A DNA stretch of 64,000 nucleotides from Heracleum sosnowskyi (GCA_030848705.1 CM061240.1:123492998-123556997), one strand, 5' to 3'; shown: positions 31,012 to 42,600, counted from the stretch's first letter. Program-made: numbers and translations. The notes: generated by a model not told the origin, from the letters alone.

Positions 31012-34000
31012 TTAAGAGAAATTTAGCATACCTAGCTCACTTACTAATCTTGAGAATGTTGATTCATCAAGTGGCTTGGTAAAGATGTCTGCAAGTTGTT
31101 GTTCACTTGGAACAAAATGTAACTCCACAGTACCATTCATAACATGTTCTCTAATGAAATGGTACTTGATGTCAATGTGCTTGGTCCTTGAATGCTGCAC
31201 TGGATTCTCAGTAATGGCAATGGCACTAGTGTTGTCACAGAAAATAGGAATTTTCTCAACTCTTAATCCATAATCAAGTAGTTGGTTTTTCATCCATAAA
31301 ATCTGTGCACAACAACTTCCAGCTGCAATATACTCAGCCTCAGCTGTGGAGGTAGAAACTGAGTTTTGTTTCTTGCTGAACCATGACACAAGCTTGTTTC
31401 CTAGGAATTGACAGGTTCCAGTTGTACTTTTCCTGTCAATTTTACATCCTGCAAAATCTGCATCTGAATAACCAATTAGTTCAAAACCAGATTCTCTAGG
31501 ATACCAAATGCCAAGGTTTGGTGTTCCTTTGAGATATCTGAAAATTCTTTTAATAGCAACTAAATGGGATTCTCTAGGATCAGCCTGAAATCTAGCACAT
31601 AGACATGTAGCAAACATAATATCAGGTCTACTAGCTGTTAAATATAAAAGTGAGCCTACCATGCCTCTGTAACTTGAAATGTCCACAGATTTTTCCTTAG
31701 TATTCAATTCAAGTTTGGTGGCAGTAGGCATGGGAGTTTTGGCAGGAGAGCATTCCATTAGGTTAAACTTCTTTAATAAATCATGAATGTATTTTGTTTG
31801 ACTAATGAAAATGCCTTCATTAACTTGCTTTACTTGAAGACCAAGAAAGTAAGTTAATTCTCCCATCATGCTCATTTCATACTTACTTTGCATAAGCTTG
31901 GCAAACTTTTGACAAAGTTTCACATCTGTAGACCCAAAGATTATATCATCTACATAAATTTGAACAAGTAAAGTAGAGCCATTTACAACCCTGTGAAAAA
32001 GAGTTTTATCTACAGTACCTCTAGTGAAATGATTCTCAAGGAGGAACTGTGAGAGAGTGTCATACCAGGCTCTAGGTGCTTGTTTCAAACCATAGAGTGC
32101 TTTGAGAAGGAAGTACACATAGTCTGGAAAATCATCATCTTCAAAACCAGGAGGTTGACTTACATACACCTCCTCTTCCAATTCCCCATTCAGAAAAGCA
32201 CTCTTCACATCCATTTGATAGACCTTGAAATTGGCATGGGCTGCATAGGCTAGGAAAATCCTTATTGCTTCTAGTCTTGCAACAGGAGCAAAGGTTTCAT
32301 CAAAATCAATTCCTTCTTCCTGTGAATAGCCTTTTGCAACCAATCTAGCTTTGTTCCTTGTGACTATGCCATTTTCATCCATCTTGTTTCTGAACACCCA
32401 CTTTGTGCCTATAACACTCCTGTCATTAGGCCTGGGCACCAGCTTCCAAACATTGTTTCTCTCAAATTGGTTTAGCTCTTCTTGCATGGCTAAAACCCAA
32501 TCTGGATCTAGAAGTGCATCCTCAACTTTCTTTGGCTCATCTTGAGACAGAAAGCTACTATATAGACATTCTTCTTGAGTTGCTCTTCTAGTTTGGACTT
32601 TTGAAGAGACATCACCTATAATAAGTTCAAAGGGATGATCTTTAGTCCATTTCCTTGAGGGAGGTAGATTTGCTCTTGAAGACGTAGCTTCATGATCATG
32701 ATTGCCTTGATTGGATATTTGTCCTTGAGAAACTCCCCCTGAGTTTGTTGTCCCTAAGTGATCACTTCTAGAAGTATTCCTATGACTATCAACGGTATGA
32801 CCGTTTTGGCTGTCAACGAAACGCTCATTCTGACTGTCAACGAATCCACCATCATGACTGTCAACGAAATGACCATTTGGTCTGCTAGCTGCTATCCTTT
32901 TTAACCTTAATGCAGCAATTTCATCTTCACTGCTGCTTTCATCTGTGCTAGATACAACAACTTTAGGCTGTTTCTCAGTAGCCTTATCATGATTCACTTG
33001 ATCTCCTTCCTTATTTTCAAAAGAAAGACTTTCATGGAAACCTTCATCACAGAGACCTTGGATTTTGAGATCATCAAAAACAACATGTACAGATTCCATA
33101 ACAATGTTGATTCTGAGATTATAGACTCTGTAAGCTTTCCCTGCTGCATATCCCACAAATATTGCTTCATCTGCCTTTGCTTCAAATTTCCCCAAATGCT
33201 CAGCTTGATTTCTCAGAACAAAGCACTTGCATCCAAAGACATGAAGAAAATCCAATAGTGGCTTCTTTCTTTTGAGTAACTGATAAGGGGTCATTCCTTT
33301 GGCCTGATTAATCAAAGAAATATTTTGAGTAAAGCAAGCTGTGTTAACTGCCTCAGCCCAAAAATATGTAGGTAACTTTGATTCATCTAGCATTGTCCTT
33401 GCAGCTTCAATAAGTGTTCTGTTTTTCCTTTCAACTACACCATTTTGCTGTGGTGTTCTTGCTGCTGAAAACTCATGCAAAATACCATTTTCTTCACAGA
33501 ACACCTTCATGCTTGAATTCTTGAATTCTGTCCCATTGTCACTCCTAATCCTTCTTACTTTGAAATCAGGATGATTGCTTACCATCTTGATGTGATTGAT
33601 AATGATTTCACTTGCCTCATCTTTAGAGTGCAAAAAGAAAGTCCATGTAAATCTAGAAAAATCATCAACAATCACAAGACAGTATTTCTTCTTTGAGATG
33701 GACATAACATTTACAGGGCCAAATAGGTCCATATGAAGCAATTCAAGCTGCTGGACAATTGATGACTCTGTCTTGCTTTTGAATGATGCCTTCTTCTGTT
33801 TTCCCTTTTGACAGGCATCACACAAACCATCCTTGGAGAACTCCACCTGTGGAATTCCTCTAGCAAGATCTTTCCTCACCAAATCATTCATAACTTTGAA
33901 ATTCAGATGGGATAACTTCTTGTGCCATAACCAACTTTCATCCTTGCTTGCCTTGCTGAAAAGACAAGTGATGGTGTCTGAACTTGTGCTACTAAAGTCA

Positions 34001-34383
34001 GCAATGTACACATTCCCCCTTCTGAATCCAGTCATTACCACATTGTTGTTTCCTCCTTTAGAAACAACACAGGCTTCTCTAGAAAAAGTAACTAAAAATC
34101 CTTTGTCACAAAGTTGGCTGATACTAAGCAAGTTGTGCTTAAGACCATCCACCAATGCAACCTCATCTATGATGACATTCTCTTTTGAAATCAAGCCATA
34201 TCCCTTTGTGTAGCCTTTGTTGTCATCTCCAAAAGCAATACAAGGGCCAGCTCTTTCCTGAAACTCTGTGAGCGGGGTAGAATCACCAGTCATGTGTCTT
34301 GAACAACCACTATCCAAGTACCAAAGATTCCTTTTGTCTCCCTGCACACAATAAAACCAAATCAAGTCGATTTTGGTACCCAA
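31012..34383 (-). CDS. pol: B Pol polyprotein (about 1123 aa): PR-IN-RT-RNase H
   Basis: Full-length copia Pol. Protease has YLDSGCSRHMTG near residue 25. The integrase shows HHCC (WHKKLSHLNF, then CDACQKGK) and the core signatures LLHMDLFGPV, RSDNGTEF and VVERKNRTLIE. The variable linker contains a repeated FVDSQN-type unit made by four copies of the CGTTGAY motif (32785-32880). RT has DVKSAFLNGELEEEVYV and the catalytic YVDD near 810. RNase H ends in TKHIDIKYHFI and ADIFTKPLDE. No stop or shift was found. There is no ATG at the start: the frame overlaps the gag end by 22 bases in the -1 frame, so Pol needs frameshifting or splicing. Confidence 0.95.
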   Translation of the reverse strand: MGTKIDLIWFYCVQGDKRNLWYLDSGCSRHMTGDSTPLTEFQERAGPCIAFGDDNKGYTKGYGLISKENVIIDEVALVDGLKHNLLSISQLCDKGFLVTFSREACVVSKGGNNNVVMTGFRRGNVYIADFSSTSSDTITCLFSKASKDESWLWHKKLSHLNFKVMNDLVRKDLARGIPQVEFSKDGLCDACQKGKQKKASFKSKTESSIVQQLELLHMDLFGPVNVMSISKKKYCLVIVDDFSRFTWTFFLHSKDEASEIIINHIKMVSNHPDFKVRRIRSDNGTEFKNSSMKVFCEENGILHEFSAARTPQQNGVVERKNRTLIEAARTMLDESKLPTYFWAEAVNTACFTQNISLINQAKGMTPYQLLKRKKPLLDFLHVFGCKCFVLRNQAEHLGKFEAKADEAIFVGYAAGKAYRVYNLRINIVMESVHVVFDDLKIQGLCDEGFHESLSFENKEGDQVNHDKATEKQPKVVVSSTDESSSEDEIAALRLKRIAASRPNGHFVDSHDGGFVDSQNERFVDSQNGHTVDSHRNTSRSDHLGTTNSGGVSQGQISNQGNHDHEATSSRANLPPSRKWTKDHPFELIIGDVSSKVQTRRATQEECLYSSFLSQDEPKKVEDALLDPDWVLAMQEELNQFERNNVWKLVPRPNDRSVIGTKWVFRNKMDENGIVTRNKARLVAKGYSQEEGIDFDETFAPVARLEAIRIFLAYAAHANFKVYQMDVKSAFLNGELEEEVYVSQPPGFEDDDFPDYVYFLLKALYGLKQAPRAWYDTLSQFLLENHFTRGTVDKTLFHRVVNGSTLLVQIYVDDIIFGSTDVKLCQKFAKLMQSKYEMSMMGELTYFLGLQVKQVNEGIFISQTKYIHDLLKKFNLMECSPAKTPMPTATKLELNTKEKSVDISSYRGMVGSLLYLTASRPDIMFATCLCARFQADPRESHLVAIKRIFRYLKGTPNLGIWYPRESGFELIGYSDADFAGCKIDRKSTTGTCQFLGNKLVSWFSKKQNSVSTSTAEAEYIAAGSCCAQILWMKNQLLDYGLRVEKIPIFCDNTSAIAITENPVQHSRTKHIDIKYHFIREHVMNGTVELHFVPSEQQLADIFTKPLDESTFSRLVSELGMLNFS

Positions 34384-36833
34384 GTTTCCTTGGGTCCTGT
34401 CTTGTTAGCCTTTGCATTCCCTTTTGTACCATTTTTCACTTTGGGCTCAGATTGATTCAAATCAATCTTTACCCTTGGTGTTGATTTCTGAGGGTTGCTC
34501 ATATTTTCATTCATAGCATGCATAGTTGGAGGAACAATCATGTTATTCATGTTCCATGGCATTTGTGGCATGTTAAACATATTCATGTAAGGATTAGACA
34601 CAAATGGCATGCTAGCATATGGATTCTGAAATTGTGCATATGGAGCAAACATGTTAGACATAACAGGCATTGTAGGCATGGAACTGTTCATTGCAGGCTT
34701 GGGCATTCTCACATTAGGAGTTTTCTTAACAGATTTGTAGTTAGTAGACAAATGACTAACACTTCCACAATTAACACATGTCTTTCTAGGAGCATATTTA
34801 TCAGGTGTGTAATTGTTGTGTTTGTTAATTCCTACTTTGCCATTCCTGTTATTCTTTTTATTTCCCTTAGCCTCATTATGAACTTTCTCTACCTTGTCTT
34901 TCAATTGCTTGTTAGACAAGTGACCTACATTAGCTCTCTCAACAGGCTTCTCAATTTTCTTTAAAATACTAGACTCACCTTGAACAAAGTTCTTGGTGAC
35001 AGGACCATACTTGTCATTAAGTCTAGTGAGTTTATCTTTTCTTTTGTCTGTCAACGAAACAGCCTGATCGGTTGATGGTTCATGTGTCAACGAAACATTG
35101 CATTCCGTTGACATATCAACCTTCAACAAATGATCATTGTTGTTTGTTGACTCTGTTCCTGATTCTAAGGTTTCACCAACATACCCTAGCTTCTCTTTGT
35201 TCCTTTCCCATGATTGCTCACAGAAGGATTCCACGCCTTGAACATTGATTATGTTGGTAGCAACATTCCTGGCATCCTTCCATTTTGCAATCACACTTTG
35301 TTCTATCTCAAGTTGTGTTCTAAGAATTTCTTCCCTTTGTAACACGTTCTCAAGTTCCTTCTTAGCATCCCTACTAACACATCTCATTTTCTCAAATTCA
35401 ATGAGCTGTGCTTCTAACATTGCATTCCTATCACTTAAGAGCAGATTGGTCTCTTTTATTCTTGAATTCTCTTTAGTAAGTGATTTAAGAGTAACACGCA
35501 AATTATATAATACAGTAGACATTTCATTTACTGCATTGTCGCATTCCTCTTTAGAAAGCTCAGAAAGATTAGTAATTGTTACCTGGTTGCTTGAGGAACT
35601 TGCTTCCTGCTCATGATTGTCAGCCATAAGAGCCAAGTTGACATACTCAACATCATCATCAGAATCTTCACCATTACCAGCCCAATCATACTCCTGAGAC
35701 ATGAAAGCCTTTTCTTTTTGTTTGAGAAGTTCAAAGTATTTCTTTTTATAATCAACAGGCTCAAATTTCCTGTTGCCCTTCTCAACCTTGGGCTTTCTGC
35801 AGTCTCCAGCAAAGTGACCAAGCATTCCACAATTGAAACATTTTGACTTAGACTTTTCAATCCAGTTTGTTTTGCTAGGTTGAAAGTCTCTTCTTGGTGG
35901 CCTTGCTTCTGAGTTTCTTTTGAACTTGAACTTAGAGAATTTTCTAGACAGAAAAGCAATGTGTTCATCAATCTCATCTAAGTCCTCCAAGTTGGCTGGT
36001 TCTGATTCTTCTTCTTCTGTCATCTTGTCTTTACCCTTGCTAACATCACTCCTACAACTAGATCGACTAGTTGTGGCCTTTGCAGCTTCTTTATTGTCAT
36101 CTTCAAGTTGGTTCACTGATGCAATCAATGCAATAGATCCACCCTTCTTCTGTACCTTTTCAATTTCTTCATCTTGCTCCATTTCCAGCTCATAAGTCTT
36201 CAAGGTTCCATAAAGCCTTTCAAGAGTGTAGTCTTTGTACTCTTGAGTGTTTCTGAGAGAAACAGTCATAGGCTTCCATTCTTTTGGAAGAGCTCTAAGA
36301 AATTTAAGGTTTGAATCCTTGGTTTGATAGATCCTCCCATACAACTTTAATCCATTCAAAAGCTTTTGAAACCTACTGAACGTGTCATTTAGGGTTTCAC
36401 CAGCTTTAAAATGAAAATGCTCATATTGTTGTATAAGGAGTTGCATTTTATTTTCCCTGACTTGCTCAGTTCCTTCACAGAGTGTTCTAACAGTATCCCA
36501 TACTTCCTTAGAGGTTGTACAGTTGATAACATTGTCAAACATCTCTTGCTCCAAACCATTAAACAGAATGTTCATGGTCCTTTTGTCTTTATGAACTTCT
36601 GCAATATCTTCAACAGTCCATTCTGAGACAGTTTTTGGAATCTCTACATCAGGTGCATCATCTGGCAGTCCAACTCTAGAGTCAAGCTTCATGGGAACGT
36701 GTGGACCTTTCTCAATGCAGTCTACATACCTCTCATCCATAGACATGAGATGTAAATGCATCTTTACTTTCCAGTGAAAGTAATTGTCTTTATCAAGAAC
36801 TGGTATCTTCACACCTGCATCCTTCTTCACCAT
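34362..36833 (-). CDS. gag: B Gag polyprotein (823 aa) with Met-rich tail region
   Basis: Starts at ATG 36833, about 50 bases after the PBS. The N-terminal copia gag domain (YFHWKVKMHLHLMSMD) extends to about residue 230. A CCHC knuckle CFNCGMLGHFAGDC lies near 332. A second knuckle (CVNCGSVSHLSTNY) has lost its last Cys. The middle has coiled-coil character. Residues about 705-780 are rich in Met, Pro, Asn and Phe (such as MNMFNMPQMPWNMNN), an unusual prion-like composition not seen in A or C. It ends in TWVPKST and a stop, at the same relative point as in A. Motif sites lie at 35049, 35088 and 35104. Confidence 0.92.
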   Translation of the reverse strand: MVKKDAGVKIPVLDKDNYFHWKVKMHLHLMSMDERYVDCIEKGPHVPMKLDSRVGLPDDAPDVEIPKTVSEWTVEDIAEVHKDKRTMNILFNGLEQEMFDNVINCTTSKEVWDTVRTLCEGTEQVRENKMQLLIQQYEHFHFKAGETLNDTFSRFQKLLNGLKLYGRIYQTKDSNLKFLRALPKEWKPMTVSLRNTQEYKDYTLERLYGTLKTYELEMEQDEEIEKVQKKGGSIALIASVNQLEDDNKEAAKATTSRSSCRSDVSKGKDKMTEEEESEPANLEDLDEIDEHIAFLSRKFSKFKFKRNSEARPPRRDFQPSKTNWIEKSKSKCFNCGMLGHFAGDCRKPKVEKGNRKFEPVDYKKKYFELLKQKEKAFMSQEYDWAGNGEDSDDDVEYVNLALMADNHEQEASSSSNQVTITNLSELSKEECDNAVNEMSTVLYNLRVTLKSLTKENSRIKETNLLLSDRNAMLEAQLIEFEKMRCVSRDAKKELENVLQREEILRTQLEIEQSVIAKWKDARNVATNIINVQGVESFCEQSWERNKEKLGYVGETLESGTESTNNNDHLLKVDMSTECNVSLTHEPSTDQAVSLTDKRKDKLTRLNDKYGPVTKNFVQGESSILKKIEKPVERANVGHLSNKQLKDKVEKVHNEAKGNKKNNRNGKVGINKHNNYTPDKYAPRKTCVNCGSVSHLSTNYKSVKKTPNVRMPKPAMNSSMPTMPVMSNMFAPYAQFQNPYASMPFVSNPYMNMFNMPQMPWNMNNMIVPPTMHAMNENMSNPQKSTPRVKIDLNQSEPKVKNGTKGNAKANKTGPKETWVPKST

Positions 36834-36883
36834 GGTTTCTGTTTTTGGTCTTGATCTTTAAACTTCTTGTATGTTAGAAGCTC

Positions 36884-36896
36884 GCTCTGATACCAA
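36884..36896 (-). other. B primer binding site (tRNA-iMet type)
   Basis: The minus strand reads TTGGTATCAGAGC next to the end of the 5' LTR. Confidence 0.92.
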
Positions 36897-36897
36897 T

Positions 36898-37913
36898 TGT
36901 TATTCCCAAATGACCTAACAGAATTGTAGAAGGGGGGTTGAATACAATTCTTGATATTTTCTTGAAACTAAACACTTTATGAAATTAAACTGAACTGAAT
37001 AAATAAAAACACAAGATATAAATAATTCAGTTGGATTGTTTGATGATCCAACTGAAGTGTTTTTATTGCGGAAATAATCTGTGATACAAATGTTCACAGC
37101 TGCTCAGTTACAATGTTGTAGAGAAGAATGCTCTCAAAAATAGCTAATACAATCTATTTGTTTTTCTTCTCTGTTTCTAAAGTAACTGCTACACTTGGTT
37201 ATATAATCCCAAGTTCACAATTCTACATCTGGTTAAACTAAAGAATAATAGCAGTAACCATCAGTAGCTTGCTTTTCATTCCTTTTGTCCAATGGTCCTT
37301 GGAGATCTTTGCTTTTGTCTTCATGCTCATTATAATCATTCCCAAGAGCCTTATTGGAAATTGGAATGTTTCCTTATTTCCAGTAACCACTTTGATGGCT
37401 TCCAATGCAAAGTACACTTCCATATCTCCTTTTAGATCTGTTCAGTAAACTGTCACTATCACTTTGTCAACTGTTCAAAAAGCAACATTGATTCGTTGAT
37501 AGCAAGGAGATGTGTTTCGTTGATAGCTTCATTCTTCATTCCGTTGATGGTGTTTCCCTCGTTTCGTTGATGGGTAAACTCCATACCGTTGACAGAGTAA
37601 TCTTCATACCGTTGACATGTCTTCACTTAGGCAGAATTACAAGGCATAACATATTTACAATTAACCAACCTATTTTGCCTATCTAGTACTTAGTCAACAT
37701 GACTTAGAAAACCTATCTACAACATATAATAGAATTCCTATCATACTGTGAAGTATTGTACAATGCAATTGCTACAACACTCATTTCGTTGATGAGCTTC
37801 CTGTCAACGAAACACTGCAAAGCATGCTATTTCGTTGACAGCTACAAAATTGACTTTACACAAATTCTACTAAGTGTTTTATGTTTATCATCAAGAACAA
37901 CATATTCCTAACA
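36898..37913 (-). repeat. B 5' LTR (1016 bp)
   Basis: TATA box at 37199-37206. Hairpin at 36920-36951. Nine CGTTGAY sites, including one (near 37609) that is altered to CTGTTGAC in the other LTR. Confidence 0.95.
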
Positions 37914-38399
37914 GTACTGATTAAGACTGGTAATGCAATGAAAGTTTGTTTTTGTGCAGTTACCAAATACCCTAGCTATAGTATCAAAGAACAGACCCCA
38001 TTCCCTTACAACAAAAGTTTTTGACAATTTCACCATTTGAAAGGGACCCTGATAATGAATATTCACAAAGAACTGTGTTAACTCATCATCAGTGGGTAAT
38101 GGATCAAACCTGTCCTTTGGAAAATGCAACACATCACAAAATAAATCAAAAGTAACTGTATATTGCTGGTTTAAGATATTGAAAGTAAAAGATTTTGAAT
38201 CTTCAGCAATAACAGCACTTGAACACAACATCCTTAGTGGATCAATTTTCAGAAGTGCATTGGCACAAATAGCATAACTAACACATGTATTGCTATTTAA
38301 AAAGTGAATCCACGGTCTAAAGCGTTCCACTTTACACTTAGCCGGATCAAAATACCCAACAAAATTATTTAAAACTAATTCAAAATTATTAGGATCCAT
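37914..38399 (-). CDS. C ORF3, first 162 codons, cut by B
   Basis: Begins at ATG 38399 and is open for exactly 162 codons to the B insertion; a further codon runs into the LTR before a stop. The segment WGLFFDTIARVF near residue 140 matches WNFFFDTISRCF of A's ORF3, which identifies it as the N-terminal domain shared by ORF3 of A, B and C. The remainder of this ORF is at 21779-24793. Confidence 0.85.
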
Positions 38400-39653
38400 T
38401 TTAAATAAGACAAGAAAATTTAATTAACTTAAAATAAAATTAAAATTTTAGGGATTTTTAGAATTAATAAAAATTACTTAAAATCCAGAAAATTAAACTT
38501 TTATCAAAATTAACCAACTTTTAAAATTTAGGATCTAAATTTTCGAACTAAAGCTTTGAAAAACACAAAGACTGGGCAAATGACTTCTAAAACACACACA
38601 CAAGTCTAACACACACAGTTAAACTCTTAGAAACAACTAGGATCACCAAAGACAAATGAATTACTTAACAATTCAAAGCTTCACAAATCGAGAAAAAAAA
38701 AATGAAAAATTCAACAGTACTTCGACTTGTAAAGATTGATTTTGAAAGATCAGAAAAAGATTGCTAAGTAATGACTTGAGCAACAATGGTTTTGGATCAC
38801 AATTTCTGCAGAAAAAGAGAATTCGAAAGGGGTTTTTGAAAAACAAAGAGAAAACTGACAAGGCAATGAATAGAAATGAAGTGCGTGTATATGTGTATAT
38901 ATATATATATTTTTTAGAATAATAAAAAAAACTGAACTGTTCAAATTCAAAATAAATAAACGAACGGTTTTTTTTTAAAAAAAATTGTACTAGGAAGACA
39001 ATCGGGAAGACTTAGGATAGTCTTCCCGGTAGTCTTCCTAATACAACTTAGAAAGTTTTCTGGAAATAACATAAAACAAAAACAGAAAATAAATCTATTA
39101 ATTCTAAGTCTTCCCGATAGTCTTCCTAGTTCAAAAACTGGGAAGACTTAGGAAAAGACTTAAAATTAAAAGGAAAAAACGAAAAACAAAAACTAAAAAT
39201 TCTTAGTTTTCCCGGTAGTCTTCCTAGTATAAAACTGGGAAGACTTAGGAAAAATTCAGAATTTAATTCGAATATTTACAGAAAATGCTGAAAAACTTAG
39301 AAAAATGCATGAAAATATATAAAATTCTAGAAAAATTCACAGAAAAATTCCATAAATCCTAGAAAAATATGCAGAATATTAGAAATGCATAAAATTAATA
39401 TAAACTTGCAGAAAAATTCAAACAACAATATTTACAAACTGAAAACTACCTAAATAATTCTAAATAAATATATTTTCAATAAAAATACATTTCTCTACTT
39501 AAAAAATATGAGAAAAATATTTTTAAAGAAAATAAAATATGTAGAGCTATTTAACTACACAAGCATGTACTATTAAATGAGAATTGGCAGTAAATATCAG
39601 TTAAATGACAAGTGAAAATGAATTTTAAAAGAGCAAACATGACAGAGATATTG
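38400..39653 (-). other. C pol-ORF3 spacer with GTCTTCC motif cluster
   Basis: AT-rich, non-coding. Between 38992 and 39247 there are nine exact GTCTTCC/GGAAGAC copies in alternating orientation, often as pairs such as GTCTTCCCGGTAGTCTTCC. The same motif fills part of C's LTR (45800-45990). Confidence 0.85.
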
Positions 39654-42600
39654 TTAATCACTAAGACTGTTTAACATACCCAATTTACCAACTAACTTGA
39701 TAAAAGTGGATTCGTCAACAGATTTAGTGAATATATCTGCAGTCTGTTCTTCTGTGGGTACAAAATGTAACTCCACAGTTCCATTCATGACATGCTCTCT
39801 GATAAAATGATACCTGATATCAATGTGCTTCGTTCTCGAGTGCTGCACAGGGTTGTTGGAGATTGCTATGGCACTTGTATTATCACAAAATATGGGAATT
39901 TTGTCTAAGGCAAAGCCATAGTCCTTTAATTGATTCCGTATCCATAAGATCTGAGCACAACAGCTTCCAGCAGCAATATATTCAGCTTCTGCTGTTGAAT
40001 TGGAAACTGTTTGCTGTTTCTTGCTATACCAGGAAATCAACCTACCTCCTAGGAATTGACAACTCCCAGAGGTGCTTTTTCTATCCACAACACTACCTGC
40101 ATAATCAGAATCTGTATATCCAACAAGATTAAAACCAGAATCTTTAGGGTACCAGATACCTAGATTAGGTGTACCCTTAGATATCTCAAGATTCTTTTCA
40201 CAGCAACGAGATGAACATCTCTAGGGTCCGCTTGGAACCTTGCACACAAGCATGTAACATACATAATATCTGGTCTACTAGCAGTAAGATAGAGTAAGGA
40301 GCCAATCATACCTCTGTAGCTTGTAACATCTACCTTGATAGATTTGTCAGAAGCTCCAAGTTTGATTGCTGTTGAAGATGGAGTCCTTGCTGATGCTGAA
40401 TCCTCCATGTGATACTTCTTGAGGAGTTCTTTGAGATACTTGGATTGACAAATAAATATACCATTTGACCTTTGACTTACTTGTAATCCAAGAAAGAACT
40501 TCAGCTCACCCATCATACTCATTTCAAACTTACTCTGCATTAGCTCAGCAAATCTCTTACAGAGATTATCATTAGTAGACCCAAATATGATGTCATCCAC
40601 ATAGACTTGGACTAATATCATATCATTTTTGTGTTTCTTTGAAAAAAGAGTTTTGTCTATGATACCTCTAACAAAACCATTTTCTAAAAGAAAACCAGAG
40701 AGAGTGTCATACCATTTTCTTGGGGCTTGTTTGAGACCATAGATAGCCTTGAAGAGAAAGTACACAAAGTCCAGCAGCTCCTGATTTTCAAAGCCAGGGG
40801 GCTGTTCCACATACACTTCTTCATCAAGTTCACCATTCTGGAATGCACTCTTAACATCCATTTGATAGACTTTAAAATTGGAATAAGCAGCAAATGCTAA
40901 GAACATCCTGATGGCCTCAAGTCTAGCCACTGGTGCATAGGTTTCATCATAATCAATGCCTTCAGCTTGAGAATACCCTTGTGCAACCAGTCTTGCCTTG
41001 TTCCTTGTAACAATGCCATCCTCATCTAGCTTGTTCCTGTATACCCATCTTGTACCAACTACTTTCTTGTTCTTTGGCCTGGGTACCAGCTTCCAGACTT
41101 GATGTTGTTCAAATTGATTGAGTTCATCTTGCATAACAATCACCCAATCTGGATCAGTCAGTGCTTCCTCAGTTTTCTTTGGCTCCATTTTAGATAGAAA
41201 TGCTGAGAAAAGACATTCATTCTGAGAAGCTCTTCTAGTTTTAACTCCAACATCTGGATCACCAATGATCAGCTCAAAAGGATGAGCTCTATTCCAAACA
41301 GTCTGTCTTGGAAGATTTGATCTTGATGATTCACCTTGAAATTCACTTTGATGTTGTGAGTGACTAGCTGATCCTTCATTTGCTCCCCCTGAGTTGTTGC
41401 CTGTTTGCCTTGATGATTCTTCTCCAGTGCTGGTGGTATCTCCATTGTTACCAGTGTTTCCACCACCATCACCATGATCATTATCATCATTGTTATTATC
41501 ATCACCAGCAATAACTTCAGTTGGGGCTTCATCATCTGATTCTGAGTCTGGCAAGTTATCAAACTTCAGCTTTTCAGATGAGTCTTCTTTTTGGATACTG
41601 GGGAACTTAGTGTCATCAAAAGTAACATTGACACTTTCCTTTACTGTGTGACTGCCAACCACATAGACCCTGTAAGATCTTCTGGAATATCCAACAAAAA
41701 TAGCTTCTTGTGCCTTTGCATCAAACTTGCCACGTTTAACATTGTCATCTATAAGCACAAAGCATTTTGCTCCAAATACATGAAAGTACTTGACAGTTGG
41801 TTTCTTGTTGTTCATGATCTCATACGGAGTCTTCATTAAGTCCTTGTTGATTAACGTTCGATTCTGAGTATAACAGGCTGTATTCGCTGCTTCAGCCCAA
41901 AAGTACGTTGGAAGTTTGGACTCACTTAACATAGTCCTTGCAGCTTCAATCAATGTACGATTCTTTCTTTCCACTACTCCATTTTGTTGAGGAGTTCTAG
42001 GGGCAGAGTACTGTCTTGTTATTCCTTTATCAGCACAAAAGTCATTTAGAATGGCATTCTTGAATTCAGTACCATTATCTGACCTTATGGCTCTAACAGG
42101 GAATCTAGAATCCAGCTCAATCAACTTCACATGGCCAATCACCAGGAATGGGGTCTCATCCTTGGAATGTAGGAATAAAACCCATGTGTATTTAGAATAG
42201 TCATCAACAATCACAAGTGCATATTGTTTCTTTGACATGGACATCACATTAACTGGACCAAACAAATCCATGTGCAGTAGCTGAAGTGGTTCAGTTATTG
42301 ATGATGTGTCAGTGCCCTTGTGAGAAGCTTTCTTTGACTTTCCTTTCTGACATGCCTCACACAGTCCTTCCTGTGTAAATTCCATCTGAGGCAAACCTCT
42401 AACCAATTCCCTCTTGACTAAAGAGTTCATGGTTTTGAAGTTAAGGTGAGACATCTTCTTGTGCCATAGCCAACTATCATCTGATGAAGCTTTAGCATAA
42501 AAACAATTAACTTCATCTTTGAATCCCGAGTTCAGATCAGCTATGAACAAGTCACCTTTCCTCACTCCTTGAAGAGCAGGCTTTCCATTCTTCTTGTGAA

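Larger units (their letters stand above)
24799..37913 (-). mobile_element. Element B: nearly intact SIRE/Maximus-type copia element, 13.1 kb
   Basis: Minus-strand element inserted in codon 162/163 of C's ORF3. It has two 1016-bp LTRs with about three differences (near 24803, 25511 and 25634), a 5-bp duplication, PBS, gag, pol, ORF3 with one in-frame stop, and a PPT. Its iterated motif is CGTTGAY, with about 35 exact copies by eye in both orientations. Confidence 0.95.

Noticed and set aside
34518..34964. His-rich + strand ORF of 148 codons
   Set aside because: Antisense of the Met-rich part of B's Gag: CAT is the complement of ATG, so the His content is a mirror effect.
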